From assembly GCA_021463505.1 (NCBI GenBank), contig JAJTYR010000032.1:1-39754 (forward strand): a stretch of 39,754 bases of DNA, written 5' to 3'. Of the stretch, positions 25,214-33,328 are shown one piece after another (positions within the stretch are counted from its first letter, which is position 1; every line of letters starts with the position of its first letter). The DNA comes from Burkholderiaceae bacterium. GTDB lineage: Bacteria; Pseudomonadota; Gammaproteobacteria; Burkholderiales; Burkholderiaceae_E. The notes under the pieces were generated by a model that saw only the letters and a program-made list of their open reading frames with translations, did no database searches and was not told where the DNA came from. The position numbers and the translations under genes are program-made.

Positions 25214-26982
25214 CACATCCTCTCGGGGGCCGACACGCCGATCAGTGCCAGCCCGTTGCGTAGCACCTGGCGGGTTGCAAGCAGCAGCGCCAGACGGGCG
25301 GTTCGCACGGCCTCGTCGTCGACGAGCACGCGCTCTGCATTATAGTAAGAGTGAAGTTCTGCCGCTAAGTCTTTGAGATAGAAAGCGATGGCATGCGGCG
25401 CCAGTTCATCGACCGCGGACTGCACGGTCTCGGGATACCTTGCCAGCCGCGCCGCCAGCGCGAACTCGCGCGTCCCCTGCAGCGCGTCGAGCGCTGCGTT
25501 GCCGGCGGCCACGGAGGCCGCCAGCGATCCGGCATCGCCGCCCCACTGCGCCAGCACCGAGCAGATGCGTGCGTGCGCGTACTGGATGTAGTAGACCGGG
25601 TTCTCGTCGGTGCGCGCCAGCGCCAGGTCGACGTCGAACACGAACTCGCTGTCGGCCTTGCGCGAGACGAGGAAGTAACGCACTGCGTCACGTCCGCGCT
25701 GCTCGTCGACGCGCACCGCGTCACCGTCGCGCACCTCGCCGGTCCAGTTGATCAGGTCGCGCAGCGTCACGTACGAGCCGGCGCGCTTGGAGATCTTCAC
25801 TTCCTCGCCGCCGCGCATCACGGTGACCATCTTGTGCAGCACGTAGTCGGGATAGCCGGCCGGGATGCCCGCATCGAGCGCCCGCAGCCCGGCGCGCACA
25901 CGCGCCACGGTGCCGTGGTGGTCCGACCCCTGCACGTTGATCGCACGCACGAAGCCACGCTGCCACTTGGTGACGTGGTAGGCGACATCGGGCACGAAGT
26001 AGGTGTAGCCGCCGTCGGACTTGCGCATCACGCGGTCCTTGTCGTCGCCGTAGCCGGTGGTGCGCAGCCACAGCGCACCCGCCTCCTCGTAGGTCTTGCC
26101 GGCGCGCACCAGCGCGTCGACGGTCGCCTGCACGCGGCCTTCGGTGTACAGCGACGATTCGAGGTAGTAGTTGTCGAAGCGCACGCCGAAAGCGCGCAGG
26201 TCGATGTCCTGCTCGTGACGCAGGTACGCCACCGCGAAGCGCCGGATCGCTTCGAGGTCGCCCGCGTCGCCCGCGCCGGTCACCGTTTCGATACGCTCGG
26301 CGGCGACGGATCTGCGCGCGAGGTAGTCGGCAGCGATGTCGCGGATGTACTCGCCGCGATAGCCATCGGCCGGAAAGCCCTCATCCTCGGGTGCGATGCC
26401 GCGCGCGCGCGCCTGTACCGAAAGCGCCAGCTTGTCGATCTGCGCACCGGCGTCGTTGTAGTAGAACTCGCGCGTCACGCGCCAGCCATCGGCCTCGAGC
26501 AGCGCCGCGAGCGCGTCGCCCAGCGCGCCCTGGCGCCCGTGCCCCACGTGCAGCGGACCGGTCGGGTTGGCCGACACGAACTCGACCATCACCGGCTGCT
26601 GCGCACCGCGCTCCCCGCGACCGAAGGCCGCGCCGTCACGCAGCACGCGGCCGATCACGGCACGCTTGGCGTCGGCGCGCAGCCGCAGGTTGACGAAGCC
26701 GGGGCCGGCGATCTCGAGTGCCTCGAGCATCGGGCCGGCGGCCGATTCGCGATCGAGCGCCTCGACCGCAGCCTTCAGCCGCTCGGCGATCTGGCGCGGA
26801 TTGCCTTTCAGCGGCCGCGCCAGTTGCAGCGCGAGGTTGCAGGCGAGGTCGCCGTGCCCGGCCTGCTTCGGCCGCTCGAGCTCGACCGCCGGCAGCGCGA
26901 CCTGTACCCCCGCCGCAGCCGCCAGCTGCGCGGCCGCAGCATCGAAGAGCGCTGCCAGCCTGGATTTCTGTTCCGCTAACAT
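25213..26982 (-). CDS. argS: Arginyl-tRNA synthetase
   Basis: A 589-residue class I aminoacyl-tRNA synthetase charging tRNA-Arg. The HIGH signature is HVGH (145-148) in [15 protein letters not shown], and the KMSKS-equivalent is KISKRAG. An N-terminal additional domain (1-105) and a C-terminal DALR anticodon-binding domain frame the catalytic core. The ATG at 26982 begins the usual MLAEQK-type N-terminus but has no ribosome site. TACAAT ends only eight bases before it. A stretch at about 25330-25390 uses A/T-ending codons unlike the rest of the gene. Confidence 0.97.
   Translation of the reverse strand: MLAEQKSRLAALFDAAAAQLAAAAGVQVALPAVELERPKQAGHGDLACNLALQLARPLKGNPRQIAERLKAAVEALDRESAAGPMLEALEIAGPGFVNLRLRADAKRAVIGRVLRDGAAFGRGERGAQQPVMVEFVSANPTGPLHVGHGRQGALGDALAALLEADGWRVTREFYYNDAGAQIDKLALSVQARARGIAPEDEGFPADGYRGEYIRDIAADYLARRSVAAERIETVTGAGDAGDLEAIRRFAVAYLRHEQDIDLRAFGVRFDNYYLESSLYTEGRVQATVDALVRAGKTYEEAGALWLRTTGYGDDKDRVMRKSDGGYTYFVPDVAYHVTKWQRGFVRAINVQGSDHHGTVARVRAGLRALDAGIPAGYPDYVLHKMVTVMRGGEEVKISKRAGSYVTLRDLINWTGEVRDGDAVRVDEQRGRDAVRYFLVSRKADSEFVFDVDLALARTDENPVYYIQYAHARICSVLAQWGGDAGSLAASVAAGNAALDALQGTREFALAARLARYPETVQSAVDELAPHAIAFYLKDLAAELHSYYNAERVLVDDEAVRTARLALLLATRQVLRNGLALIGVSAPERM
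25339..25344 (-). promoter_or_regulatory. Candidate internal -10 element in argS, for the SPOR-dsbA genes
   Basis: A perfect TATAAT on the minus strand, 126 bases before the SPOR gene, inside an unusually A/T-rich 60-base patch of argS. The -35 region (TTAGCG or TAGCGG at 17-18 bases) is poor. It would allow expression of SPOR, dsbA and following genes apart from argS. Confidence 0.35.
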
Positions 26983-26990
26983 GGCCCGGG

Positions 26991-26996
26991 ATTGTA
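26991..26996 (-). promoter_or_regulatory. Candidate argS -10 element (leaderless layout)
   Basis: TACAAT (five of six consensus) on the minus strand ends eight bases before the argS ATG, in the 46-base gap to a divergent gene. Transcription would begin at or next to the ATG. No clear -35 hexamer. Confidence 0.35.
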
Positions 26997-27028
26997 CTTG
27001 GGGGAATCGGCTCCCCATCGGACCCGCC

Positions 27029-27709
27029 ATGCCGCTGCAGCTCCAGTGCGCGATCGAACTCGACCACCTGGTGGTGGCCTGCGCCACCCTCGTGCAGGGC
27101 GACGCGTGGCTGCGCGACCTGGCCGGCGTGCCTTCCGCGCCCGGCGGCAGCCATCCGGGCTGGGGGACGCACAATCGATTGCTACGCCTCGACGCGCGCA
27201 CTTACCTCGAATTGATCGCCCCGGACCCGACCCAGCCCGAGCCGGCGCTGCCGCGCCCCTTCGGACTGGATGACCCGGAGCTGCGCCGTCGCCTCGCGCA
27301 ACGGCCGAGGCTCGTGCACTGCGTGTGCCGGGTATCACGCCTGGACGAGGCGACGGCCCGCGAGCACGGCCACGATCCCGGGGCGATCGTGTCGATGACG
27401 CGCGGCATGCTGTCCTGGCGAATCACGATGCCGGGCGATGCGCGCAGTGCGGCGCACCGCTGGAGCCGCGCGTGCCGGCTGCAGCCGACGCTGATCGAGT
27501 GGTCGGGTGGCGAGCAGCCTGAGCGGCATCCGCTCGACGCGCTGGCACCCTCCGGCGTGACGTTGCTGCGACTGCACATGCAGGCGCCGGCGGAATCGGC
27601 CCTTTCCGCGGCGCTGGGCGCCGATTCGCGCGTCATCATCGCGCACGCTTCGTCGCCCGCGCTCGGCGCCGAGTTGTCCACGCCGCAGGGCTGGCGGCTG
27701 ATCGACTGA
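27029..27709 (+). CDS. VOC / glyoxalase-like domain protein
   Basis: A 226-residue protein with a glyoxalase-like (vicinal oxygen chelate) domain of the Glyoxalase_3 type. The first module starts at [19 protein letters not shown] (9-27), with a putative metal ligand in the H of LDH. It continues with [20 protein letters not shown]. No enzyme activity can be assigned. The ATG at 27029 was chosen by homology start and normal length. It diverges from argS and converges on an acyl-CoA ligase gene, both ending in the same codons (ATC GAC TGA). Confidence 0.8.
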   Translation: MPLQLQCAIELDHLVVACATLVQGDAWLRDLAGVPSAPGGSHPGWGTHNRLLRLDARTYLELIAPDPTQPEPALPRPFGLDDPELRRRLAQRPRLVHCVCRVSRLDEATAREHGHDPGAIVSMTRGMLSWRITMPGDARSAAHRWSRACRLQPTLIEWSGGEQPERHPLDALAPSGVTLLRLHMQAPAESALSAALGADSRVIIAHASSPALGAELSTPQGWRLID

Positions 27710-27770
27710 CGCCGCCCGTCAGCGCTGCAACCCGGCGTGCTGCAGCGCTGACGGGCGCCGCTCAGTCGAT
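27701..27770. terminator. 70-bp inverted repeat / bidirectional terminator spanning two stop codons
   Basis: Perfect 17-base arms cgcccgtcagcgctgca (27713-27729) and its complement (27741-27757) surround an 11-base loop. After a three/four-base internal mismatch the pairing resumes with nine more bases, atcgactga (27701-27709) against tcagtcgat (27762-27770). Those outer arms are the last codons and stops of the two convergent genes. The structure is symmetric, so it can act on both transcripts; no long T-run is present. Confidence 0.75.
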
Positions 27771-29444
27771 CGCCGCCGCCGAGCGCGCCTGCGCGCGCAG
27801 CAGGTGCTTCTGGATCTTGCCGGTCGAGGTCTTCGGCACGACGCCGAAGCGCACCTCGCGCGGGCACTTGAAGTGCGCAAGCAACGAGCGGCAGTGCGCA
27901 ATCAGCTCATCGGCCAGCGCCTTCGCGGCCTCGGGCGAGGCCGGCTCGCGGTCGGCCTCGAGCTCGACAAACGCCAGCGGTGTCTCGCCCCACTTCGGAT
28001 CCGGACGCGCCACCACCGCACAGGCGAGCACCGCGGGATGCTTGTACAGCGCGTCCTCGACCTCGATCGAGCTGATGTTCTCGCCGCCGGAGATGATGAT
28101 GTCCTTGGCGCGATCCTTCAGCTTGACATAGCCGTCGGGGTGCACGACGCCGAGGTCGCCAGTGTGGAACCAGCCGCCGCGAAACGCCTCGACGCCTGCC
28201 TTCGGGTTCCTCAGGTAGCCCTTCATCACGATGTTGCCGCGGAACACGACTTCGCCCATCGTCTCGCCGTCGCGCGGCACCTCCTGCATCGTCTCCGGAT
28301 CGACGACAGTCAGCCCCTGCTGGACCTGGTAGCGCACACCCTGCCGCCCGTTCTTCTCGACGCGTCCGGCCAGGTCGAGCGCCTGCCACTCGTCGCGCTT
28401 CACGCACACCGACGCCGGGCCGTAGACCTCGGTCAGGCCGTAGACGTGCGTCACCTCCCAGCCCATGCGCTCCATGCCCTCGATCATCGTGGCCGGCGGC
28501 GCCGCGCCGGCCACCATCGCCCTCACCGTCCAGTCGATTCCGGTCTTCAGCGCGGCCGGCGCGCTGATCAGCGCGCCGTGCACGATCGGTGCGCCGCAAT
28601 AGTGGGTCACCCGATGCTCGCGCACGAGCCCGAGGATCAGCGCCGCGTCGATCCGGCGCAGGCACACGTTGGTGCCGGCCACCGCCGGCAGCGTCCACGG
28701 GAAGCACCAGCCGTTGCAGTGGAACAGCGGCAGCGTCCACAGGTACACCGGATGCCGCGGCAGGCTCCAGGCAAGCACGTTGCCGATCGCATTCAGGTAG
28801 GCGCCACGGTGGTGCACGACCACGCCCTTCGGATCGCCCGTGGTGCCCGAGGTGTAGTTCAGGCCGATCGCATCCCACTCGTCCTGCGGCAACCCGTAGC
28901 GATACAGCGGGTCGCCGCCGGCGATCCACGCCTCGTACTCGAAGGTGCCGATCCGCTCGCCGGGCCCGTCGTACACCGGGTCGTCGACGTCGACCACGAA
29001 CGGCGCCGCCACGCCCGCCGCATCGAGTTGCGCCAGCGCCTGCGCAACCATCGGCGAGAACTCGCGATCGGTGATCAGGACCTTCGCACCCGAGTGCCGC
29101 AGCTGGAACGCGACCGTCGCCGCGTCGAGCCGCGTGTTGATCGTGTTGAGCACCGCGCCGGTCAGCGGCACGCCGAAGTGCGCATCGAGCATCGCCGGGA
29201 TGTTGGGCAGCACGACCGAAACCGTGTCGCCGGGCCCGATGTCGTGCGCGGCGAGCACCGATGCCAGGCGGCGTGCGCGGGCGAACATCTGCGACCAGCT
29301 GTAGCGCAGCGGTCCGTGGATCACCGCACAGCGCTCCGGGAAGACGTCGGCGGCCCATTCGACCAGGCTGATCGGCGACAGCGGTACGTGGTTGGCCGCA
29401 TTGCGGTCGAGATCCTGGCGGTAGGGATTCGGGTGGGTTGGCAT
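27762..29444 (-). CDS. Acyl-CoA synthetase (AMP-forming)
   Basis: A 560-residue class I adenylate-forming ligase that activates a carboxylic acid with ATP and CoA. Signature motifs are YTSGTTGDPKGVV (A3), YGLTEVYGPASVC (A5), GWFHTGDLG (A7), KDRAKDIIISGGENISS (A8) and the catalytic C-terminal lysine in TSTGKIQKHLLR (A10). It resembles the medium/long-chain or 3-methylthiopropionyl-CoA ligase (DmdB-like) group. Exact substrate is not determinable. The ATG at 29444 was chosen at the conserved start; the frame runs a further 39 codons upstream without conserved sequence. Confidence 0.92.
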   Translation of the reverse strand: MPTHPNPYRQDLDRNAANHVPLSPISLVEWAADVFPERCAVIHGPLRYSWSQMFARARRLASVLAAHDIGPGDTVSVVLPNIPAMLDAHFGVPLTGAVLNTINTRLDAATVAFQLRHSGAKVLITDREFSPMVAQALAQLDAAGVAAPFVVDVDDPVYDGPGERIGTFEYEAWIAGGDPLYRYGLPQDEWDAIGLNYTSGTTGDPKGVVVHHRGAYLNAIGNVLAWSLPRHPVYLWTLPLFHCNGWCFPWTLPAVAGTNVCLRRIDAALILGLVREHRVTHYCGAPIVHGALISAPAALKTGIDWTVRAMVAGAAPPATMIEGMERMGWEVTHVYGLTEVYGPASVCVKRDEWQALDLAGRVEKNGRQGVRYQVQQGLTVVDPETMQEVPRDGETMGEVVFRGNIVMKGYLRNPKAGVEAFRGGWFHTGDLGVVHPDGYVKLKDRAKDIIISGGENISSIEVEDALYKHPAVLACAVVARPDPKWGETPLAFVELEADREPASPEAAKALADELIAHCRSLLAHFKCPREVRFGVVPKTSTGKIQKHLLRAQARSAAAID

Positions 29445-29516
29445 GGGCGACGACCTGCGTAATGGCCAAGGGGGGAAGGCGGGCGACACCCGCAGGCGCC
29501 GCGGCGGCCCGGCTCG

Positions 29517-29522
29517 ATTGTA
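29517..29522 (-). promoter_or_regulatory. Candidate -10 element for the acyl-CoA synthetase gene
   Basis: TACAAT on the minus strand, 73 bases before the ligase start, in the 137-base gap to the divergent thioredoxin gene. No recognisable -35. Confidence 0.25.
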
Positions 29523-29581
29523 GACCAGGGACAAACATACCTGAGGGTGTATCCTTCGCAACTCGTCTCACGGAGCGATCC

Positions 29582-29968
29582 ATGCCCGCCGAAGCCCTCA
29601 CCTCCGACCAGTTCGACAGCACCATTGCCGGCAACGACATCGTCGTCATCGACTTCTGGGCCCCGTGGTGCGGCCCGTGCCGCGGCTTCGCACCGGTGTT
29701 CGAGGAGGTGGCCGACGCCAACGCCGACGTCAAGTTCGTCAAGGTGAACACCGACGAGGAGCAGTCGCTGGCCGGCCACTTCGCGATCCGCTCGATCCCG
29801 ACCCTGATGATCTTTCGCGAGCAGGTGATCGTGTTCCAGCAGGCGGGCGCGCTGCCGAAGGGCGCGCTCGAGGACGTGCTGTCGCAGGTGCGCCAGCTCG
29901 ACATGGTCGAAGTCAAGCGCGGCGCGCGCCCGTACGATCCGGAACAGGACGCGCGCAACACGCAGTAA
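29582..29968 (+). CDS. Thioredoxin-family protein
   Basis: A 128-residue cytoplasmic thioredoxin with active site WCGPC (C30, C33) in IDFWAPWCGPCRGF and the cis-proline loop RSIPTLMIF. About 20 residues longer than TrxA at the C-terminus, with an acidic/basic tail, and without the N-terminal zinc finger of TrxC. The ATG has GGAG at six bases. It diverges from the acyl-CoA ligase and converges with the lyase gene, whose stop is 18 bases away. It is a general dithiol reductant; a specific partner is not indicated. Confidence 0.92.
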   Translation: MPAEALTSDQFDSTIAGNDIVVIDFWAPWCGPCRGFAPVFEEVADANADVKFVKVNTDEEQSLAGHFAIRSIPTLMIFREQVIVFQQAGALPKGALEDVLSQVRQLDMVEVKRGARPYDPEQDARNTQ

Positions 29969-29986
29969 CGCGCCGGGCGGTGCGGC

Positions 29987-31219
29987 TCAGCTCGTGAGCG
30001 CGTGCTGCATCGTCTCGAAACCGGCCTGAAGGTCGGCGATCAGGTCGTCGGGGTTCTCCAGGCCGACGTGCAGCCGGATCAGCGGGCCGCCGGTCCAGGG
30101 CCGCGCGCTGCGCAGGTGCTCGATGCGCCCCGGCATGATCAGGCTCTCGAAGCCGCCCCACGAGTAGCCGATCCCGAAGTGCCGCCGGTGCTCGCACAGC
30201 GCGGCGATCGCGGCGCGCCTGCGCGCATCGCCGGCGAACAGCGACGGCTCCAGCGAGAACGAGAACAGGCCGCTCGCGCCCGAGAAGTCGCGCCGCCACA
30301 GCGCGTGCTGCGGATGCGAGAACAGCGCCGGGTGCAGCACCGCCTCGACTTCCTCGCGTCGCTGCAGCCAGTGCGCAACCGCCAGCGCGTTCTCCTGGTG
30401 GCGCTGCATGCGCACGTCGGCGGTACGCAGCCCGCGCAGCACCAGGTACGCGTCGTCGCCGCTCACGCACTGGCCGAGCTGGCGCACCGCGCTCCAGAGC
30501 CCCGGCCACAGCGCCTCGCGCACCACGGCCGCACCCATCAGCAGGTCGGAGTGGCCGCTCCAGTACTTGGTGAGCGCGAGCACCGAGACGTCGACGCCCC
30601 AGTCGAACGGCCGCGCGAACACCGGCGACGCCCAGGTGTTGTCGATCATCGTGAGCACGCCGCGCTCGCGCGCGACCGCGCAGATCGCCGGCACGTCCTG
30701 CACCTCGAAGGTGTAGCTGCCCGGGCTCTCGAGCCACACCAGCTTCGTCCCGGGGCGGATCAGCGCGTCGATGCCGGCACCGATCGTGGGGTCGTAATAC
30801 GTGGTCTTCACGCCCAGGCGGGCGAGCATCCCGTCGCAGAAGATCCGCGTCGGCCCGTACGCCGAATCGGTGACGAGGATGTGGTCGCCCGGCTCCAGCA
30901 CCGCGAGCAGCACCGTGGTGATCGCCGCCAGCCCCGACGGCATCAGCGCCGCACGCACGTCATGACCGGGGCCCTCCAATTCGGCGAGCGCGTCCATCAG
31001 CGCCATCGTGGTCGGCGTGCCGGCGGTGCCGTAGGTGGTCGCATGGCGCTCGGCCTTGCCGACCGCTTCGCCGGCGGCCTCGGCCTGCGCGAGCGTGTCG
31101 AACAGCACTGTCGAAGCGCGATGGACCGGCAGGTTGGCGGTGCTCACCGCAACGTCGAGCTGCCGGCCCGCATCGACCAGCCGGGTGGTCAGGGTGGGAC
31201 GGGAATCGTGATCGGGCAT
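29987..31219 (-). CDS. metC: Cystathionine beta-lyase-like PLP enzyme (Cys/Met metabolism family)
   Basis: A 410-residue fold-type I PLP enzyme. The PLP lysine lies in LALTKYWSGHSDLLMG, the cofactor aspartate in MIDNTWASPVF, and ALMPSGLAAITTVLLAVLEP matches the phosphate-binding region. The proteobacterial MetC subgroup fits best: cystathionine to homocysteine, pyruvate and ammonia. Related gamma-synthases cannot be excluded. The start at 31219 is 74 bases downstream of the CaiB/BaiF gene, so it may be transcribed with that operon, though methionine biosynthesis has no obvious link to it. Confidence 0.87.
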   Translation of the reverse strand: MPDHDSRPTLTTRLVDAGRQLDVAVSTANLPVHRASTVLFDTLAQAEAAGEAVGKAERHATTYGTAGTPTTMALMDALAELEGPGHDVRAALMPSGLAAITTVLLAVLEPGDHILVTDSAYGPTRIFCDGMLARLGVKTTYYDPTIGAGIDALIRPGTKLVWLESPGSYTFEVQDVPAICAVARERGVLTMIDNTWASPVFARPFDWGVDVSVLALTKYWSGHSDLLMGAAVVREALWPGLWSAVRQLGQCVSGDDAYLVLRGLRTADVRMQRHQENALAVAHWLQRREEVEAVLHPALFSHPQHALWRRDFSGASGLFSFSLEPSLFAGDARRRAAIAALCEHRRHFGIGYSWGGFESLIMPGRIEHLRSARPWTGGPLIRLHVGLENPDDLIADLQAGFETMQHALTS

Positions 31220-31293
31220 GGGCGAGCAGTCTACCTGTCCGCCGGCTTTCACCGCATTCGTACGGGTCGCTGGCAGCGCGCGCCGGCCTGTCA

Positions 31294-32547
31294 TCATGGG
31301 CCCGCCCGGGCCTCCTCGACCACGCCGGCGGCGGCCAGCGCGTCGATCTGCGCATCGTCGTAGCCGTGTTCGCGCAGCACTTCGCGCGTGTGCTCGCCCA
31401 GCAGCGGCGCGGGCCGATCGATGCGCGCCGGCGTCTCCGACAGGTGCACCGGGCAGCCGAGCGCTTTCGTCGCGCCCGCCTGCGGATGCTGCAGGTCGAC
31501 CACCATGCCGCGCGCCAGCACCTGCGGATGCGACAAGGCCTCGCCAATCGAATTCACCGGTCCCACCGGCACGCCGGCGGCGTCGAACACCTCGATCCAG
31601 TGCGCGCGATCGTGGCGCGCCAGCACCGCCTCCATCGCCGCGACCAGTTCGGTCAGGTGGCGCATCCGGTCGGCATTGGTGGCGAAGCGCGGATCGGTCT
31701 TCCACTCCGGGTGCCCCAGCACGTCGGCGATGCGCTCCCAGTTCGACTGGTTGGCGCCGCCGATGTTGATGTAGCCATCGGCGGCGCGGAACGCCTGGTA
31801 CGGCGCGGTGAGCACGTGGCTCGAACCCAGCGCCTGCGGCGACACGCCGGTGGCGAAGAAGATCGCCGCGTGCCAGTAGGTCTGCTGCAGCGCCGCTTCC
31901 ATCAGCGAGGTGTCGACCATCTGCCCGCGGCCGGTCTTCAGCTTGTGCACGTAGGCGGCGAGGATGCCCACCGTGGCGAGGATGCCGCCGTTGATGTCGG
32001 CCACCGAGTTGCCGGTCTTCACCGGCGGACGGCCGGGCTCGCCGGTGATGCTCATCAGGCCCGCGAAGCCCTGCGCGATCAGGTCGAAGCCGCCCTTGTC
32101 GGCCCACGGCCCGTCGCGACCGTACCCGGACACCGCGCAGTAGATCAGGCCGGGATTGATCTTCGACAGCACGTCGTAGCCGAGACCGAGCTTCTCGAGC
32201 GTGCCGCGCCGGTAGTTCTCGGTGAGCACGTCGGCGCGCGCGACCATCCGTCGCAGCACCTCCTTGCCCTGCTCGTGCTTGAGGTTCAGCGCGATGCCGC
32301 GCTTGTTGCGGTTCAGGATCATGAATGGCGCCGACACGCCGTTCACGCGCGGCTCGCGATAACCGCGCGAGTCGTCGCCGCCGGGCAGCTTCTCGACCTT
32401 GATCACTTCGGCGCCGAGGTCGGCGAGCATCATGCCGGCGGTGGGCCCGGCCATGATCTGCGCGAGCTCGAGCACGCGCATGCCGGCGAGCGGGCCGGGC
32501 TGCAACGCGGAGCGCGCGTCGGGGCGCGGAGTCGCGGGGCCGCTCAC
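31294..32547 (-). CDS. CaiB/BaiF-family CoA-transferase
   Basis: A 417-residue class III CoA-transferase that moves CoA between carboxylates through an aspartyl intermediate, probably the Asp in KGGFDLIAQGFAGLMS. The N-terminal Rossmann part ALAGMRVLELAQIMAGPTAG-like and LGAEVIKVEKLPGGDDSRGY are typical, and the two domains interlock as a dimer in this family. The GTG at 32547 follows the crotonase-fold gene stop by one base; an internal ATG at codon 23 is the alternative. Its partners suggest activation of a dicarboxylic or hydroxy acid by CoA transfer. Confidence 0.92.
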   Translation of the reverse strand: MSGPATPRPDARSALQPGPLAGMRVLELAQIMAGPTAGMMLADLGAEVIKVEKLPGGDDSRGYREPRVNGVSAPFMILNRNKRGIALNLKHEQGKEVLRRMVARADVLTENYRRGTLEKLGLGYDVLSKINPGLIYCAVSGYGRDGPWADKGGFDLIAQGFAGLMSITGEPGRPPVKTGNSVADINGGILATVGILAAYVHKLKTGRGQMVDTSLMEAALQQTYWHAAIFFATGVSPQALGSSHVLTAPYQAFRAADGYINIGGANQSNWERIADVLGHPEWKTDPRFATNADRMRHLTELVAAMEAVLARHDRAHWIEVFDAAGVPVGPVNSIGEALSHPQVLARGMVVDLQHPQAGATKALGCPVHLSETPARIDRPAPLLGEHTREVLREHGYDDAQIDALAAAGVVEEARAGP

Positions 32548-32548
32548 G

Positions 32549-33328
32549 TCAGCGCCCCACGAATGCCGGCTTCGCCTTGGCGAGGAACGCCGAGTAGCCG
32601 ATCCGGAAGTCCTCGGTGTCGAAGCAGTCGAAGCATTCGTCGTACTCGGCCTCGGTGAGCGGCCGGCCCTCGGCCAGCCGCCGCGCGAACTTCCTGTGCC
32701 AGCGCGCGACCAGCGGTGCGCCTTCGGCGATGCGCTCGGCCGCGGCGCGCGCCTCGGCCGCCACCCGGTCGTCGGGCACCACGCGCGTGACCAGCCGCTT
32801 GTCCTTCGCCTCGTGCGCGCCGAAGATGCGGCCTTCGAGCAGGATCTCGAGCGCGACGTCGGCGCCCGCCAGCCGCACCAGCGGGCTCATCTCCGGATAC
32901 GCCATCACCAGCCCGAGGTTCTTGATCGGCGCGCCAAAGCGGCTCGACTCGCCGCAGATGCGGATGTCGCACATCGACGCGATCTCCAGCCCGCCACCGA
33001 CGCAGATGCCGTGGATCTGCGCCACCAGCGGATGACGGCACTCGATCATCGCCTGCGCAGTGGCGTGCATGATGCGGCCGTACTCGATCGCCTGCCGCTT
33101 GTTCGAGCGGTCGGTCGCGAACTCGGCGATGTCGTTGCCGGGTGAAAACGCCTTCTCGCCGGCGCCGCGCACGACGATGCAGCGCAACGACTCGTCGGTC
33201 GACAGCGCGCGCAGCGCGTCGCCGAGCCCCTGCCACATCGGCCGGGTCATCGCGTTGAGCTTGTCGGCGCGGTTCAGCACGACGGTGGCGATCGCGCCGT
33301 CGCGCGCCACCTGGATCAGGTCGGTCAT
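32549..33328 (-). CDS. Enoyl-CoA hydratase/isomerase family (crotonase fold), atypical active site
   Basis: A 259-residue crotonase-fold protein acting on acyl-CoA. The oxyanion-hole strands AFSPGNDIAEF (60-70) and HGICVGGGLEIASMCD (106-121) are intact. By alignment with rat mitochondrial hydratase, E115 corresponds to catalytic Glu144, but the position of Glu164 is I135 (FGAPIKNLG). A plain hydratase reaction is therefore doubtful; isomerase, hydrolase or decarboxylase activity is possible. It overlaps the TAXI gene by four bases (ATGA) and precedes the CoA-transferase by one base. Confidence 0.9.
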   Translation of the reverse strand: MTDLIQVARDGAIATVVLNRADKLNAMTRPMWQGLGDALRALSTDESLRCIVVRGAGEKAFSPGNDIAEFATDRSNKRQAIEYGRIMHATAQAMIECRHPLVAQIHGICVGGGLEIASMCDIRICGESSRFGAPIKNLGLVMAYPEMSPLVRLAGADVALEILLEGRIFGAHEAKDKRLVTRVVPDDRVAAEARAAAERIAEGAPLVARWHRKFARRLAEGRPLTEAEYDECFDCFDTEDFRIGYSAFLAKAKPAFVGR

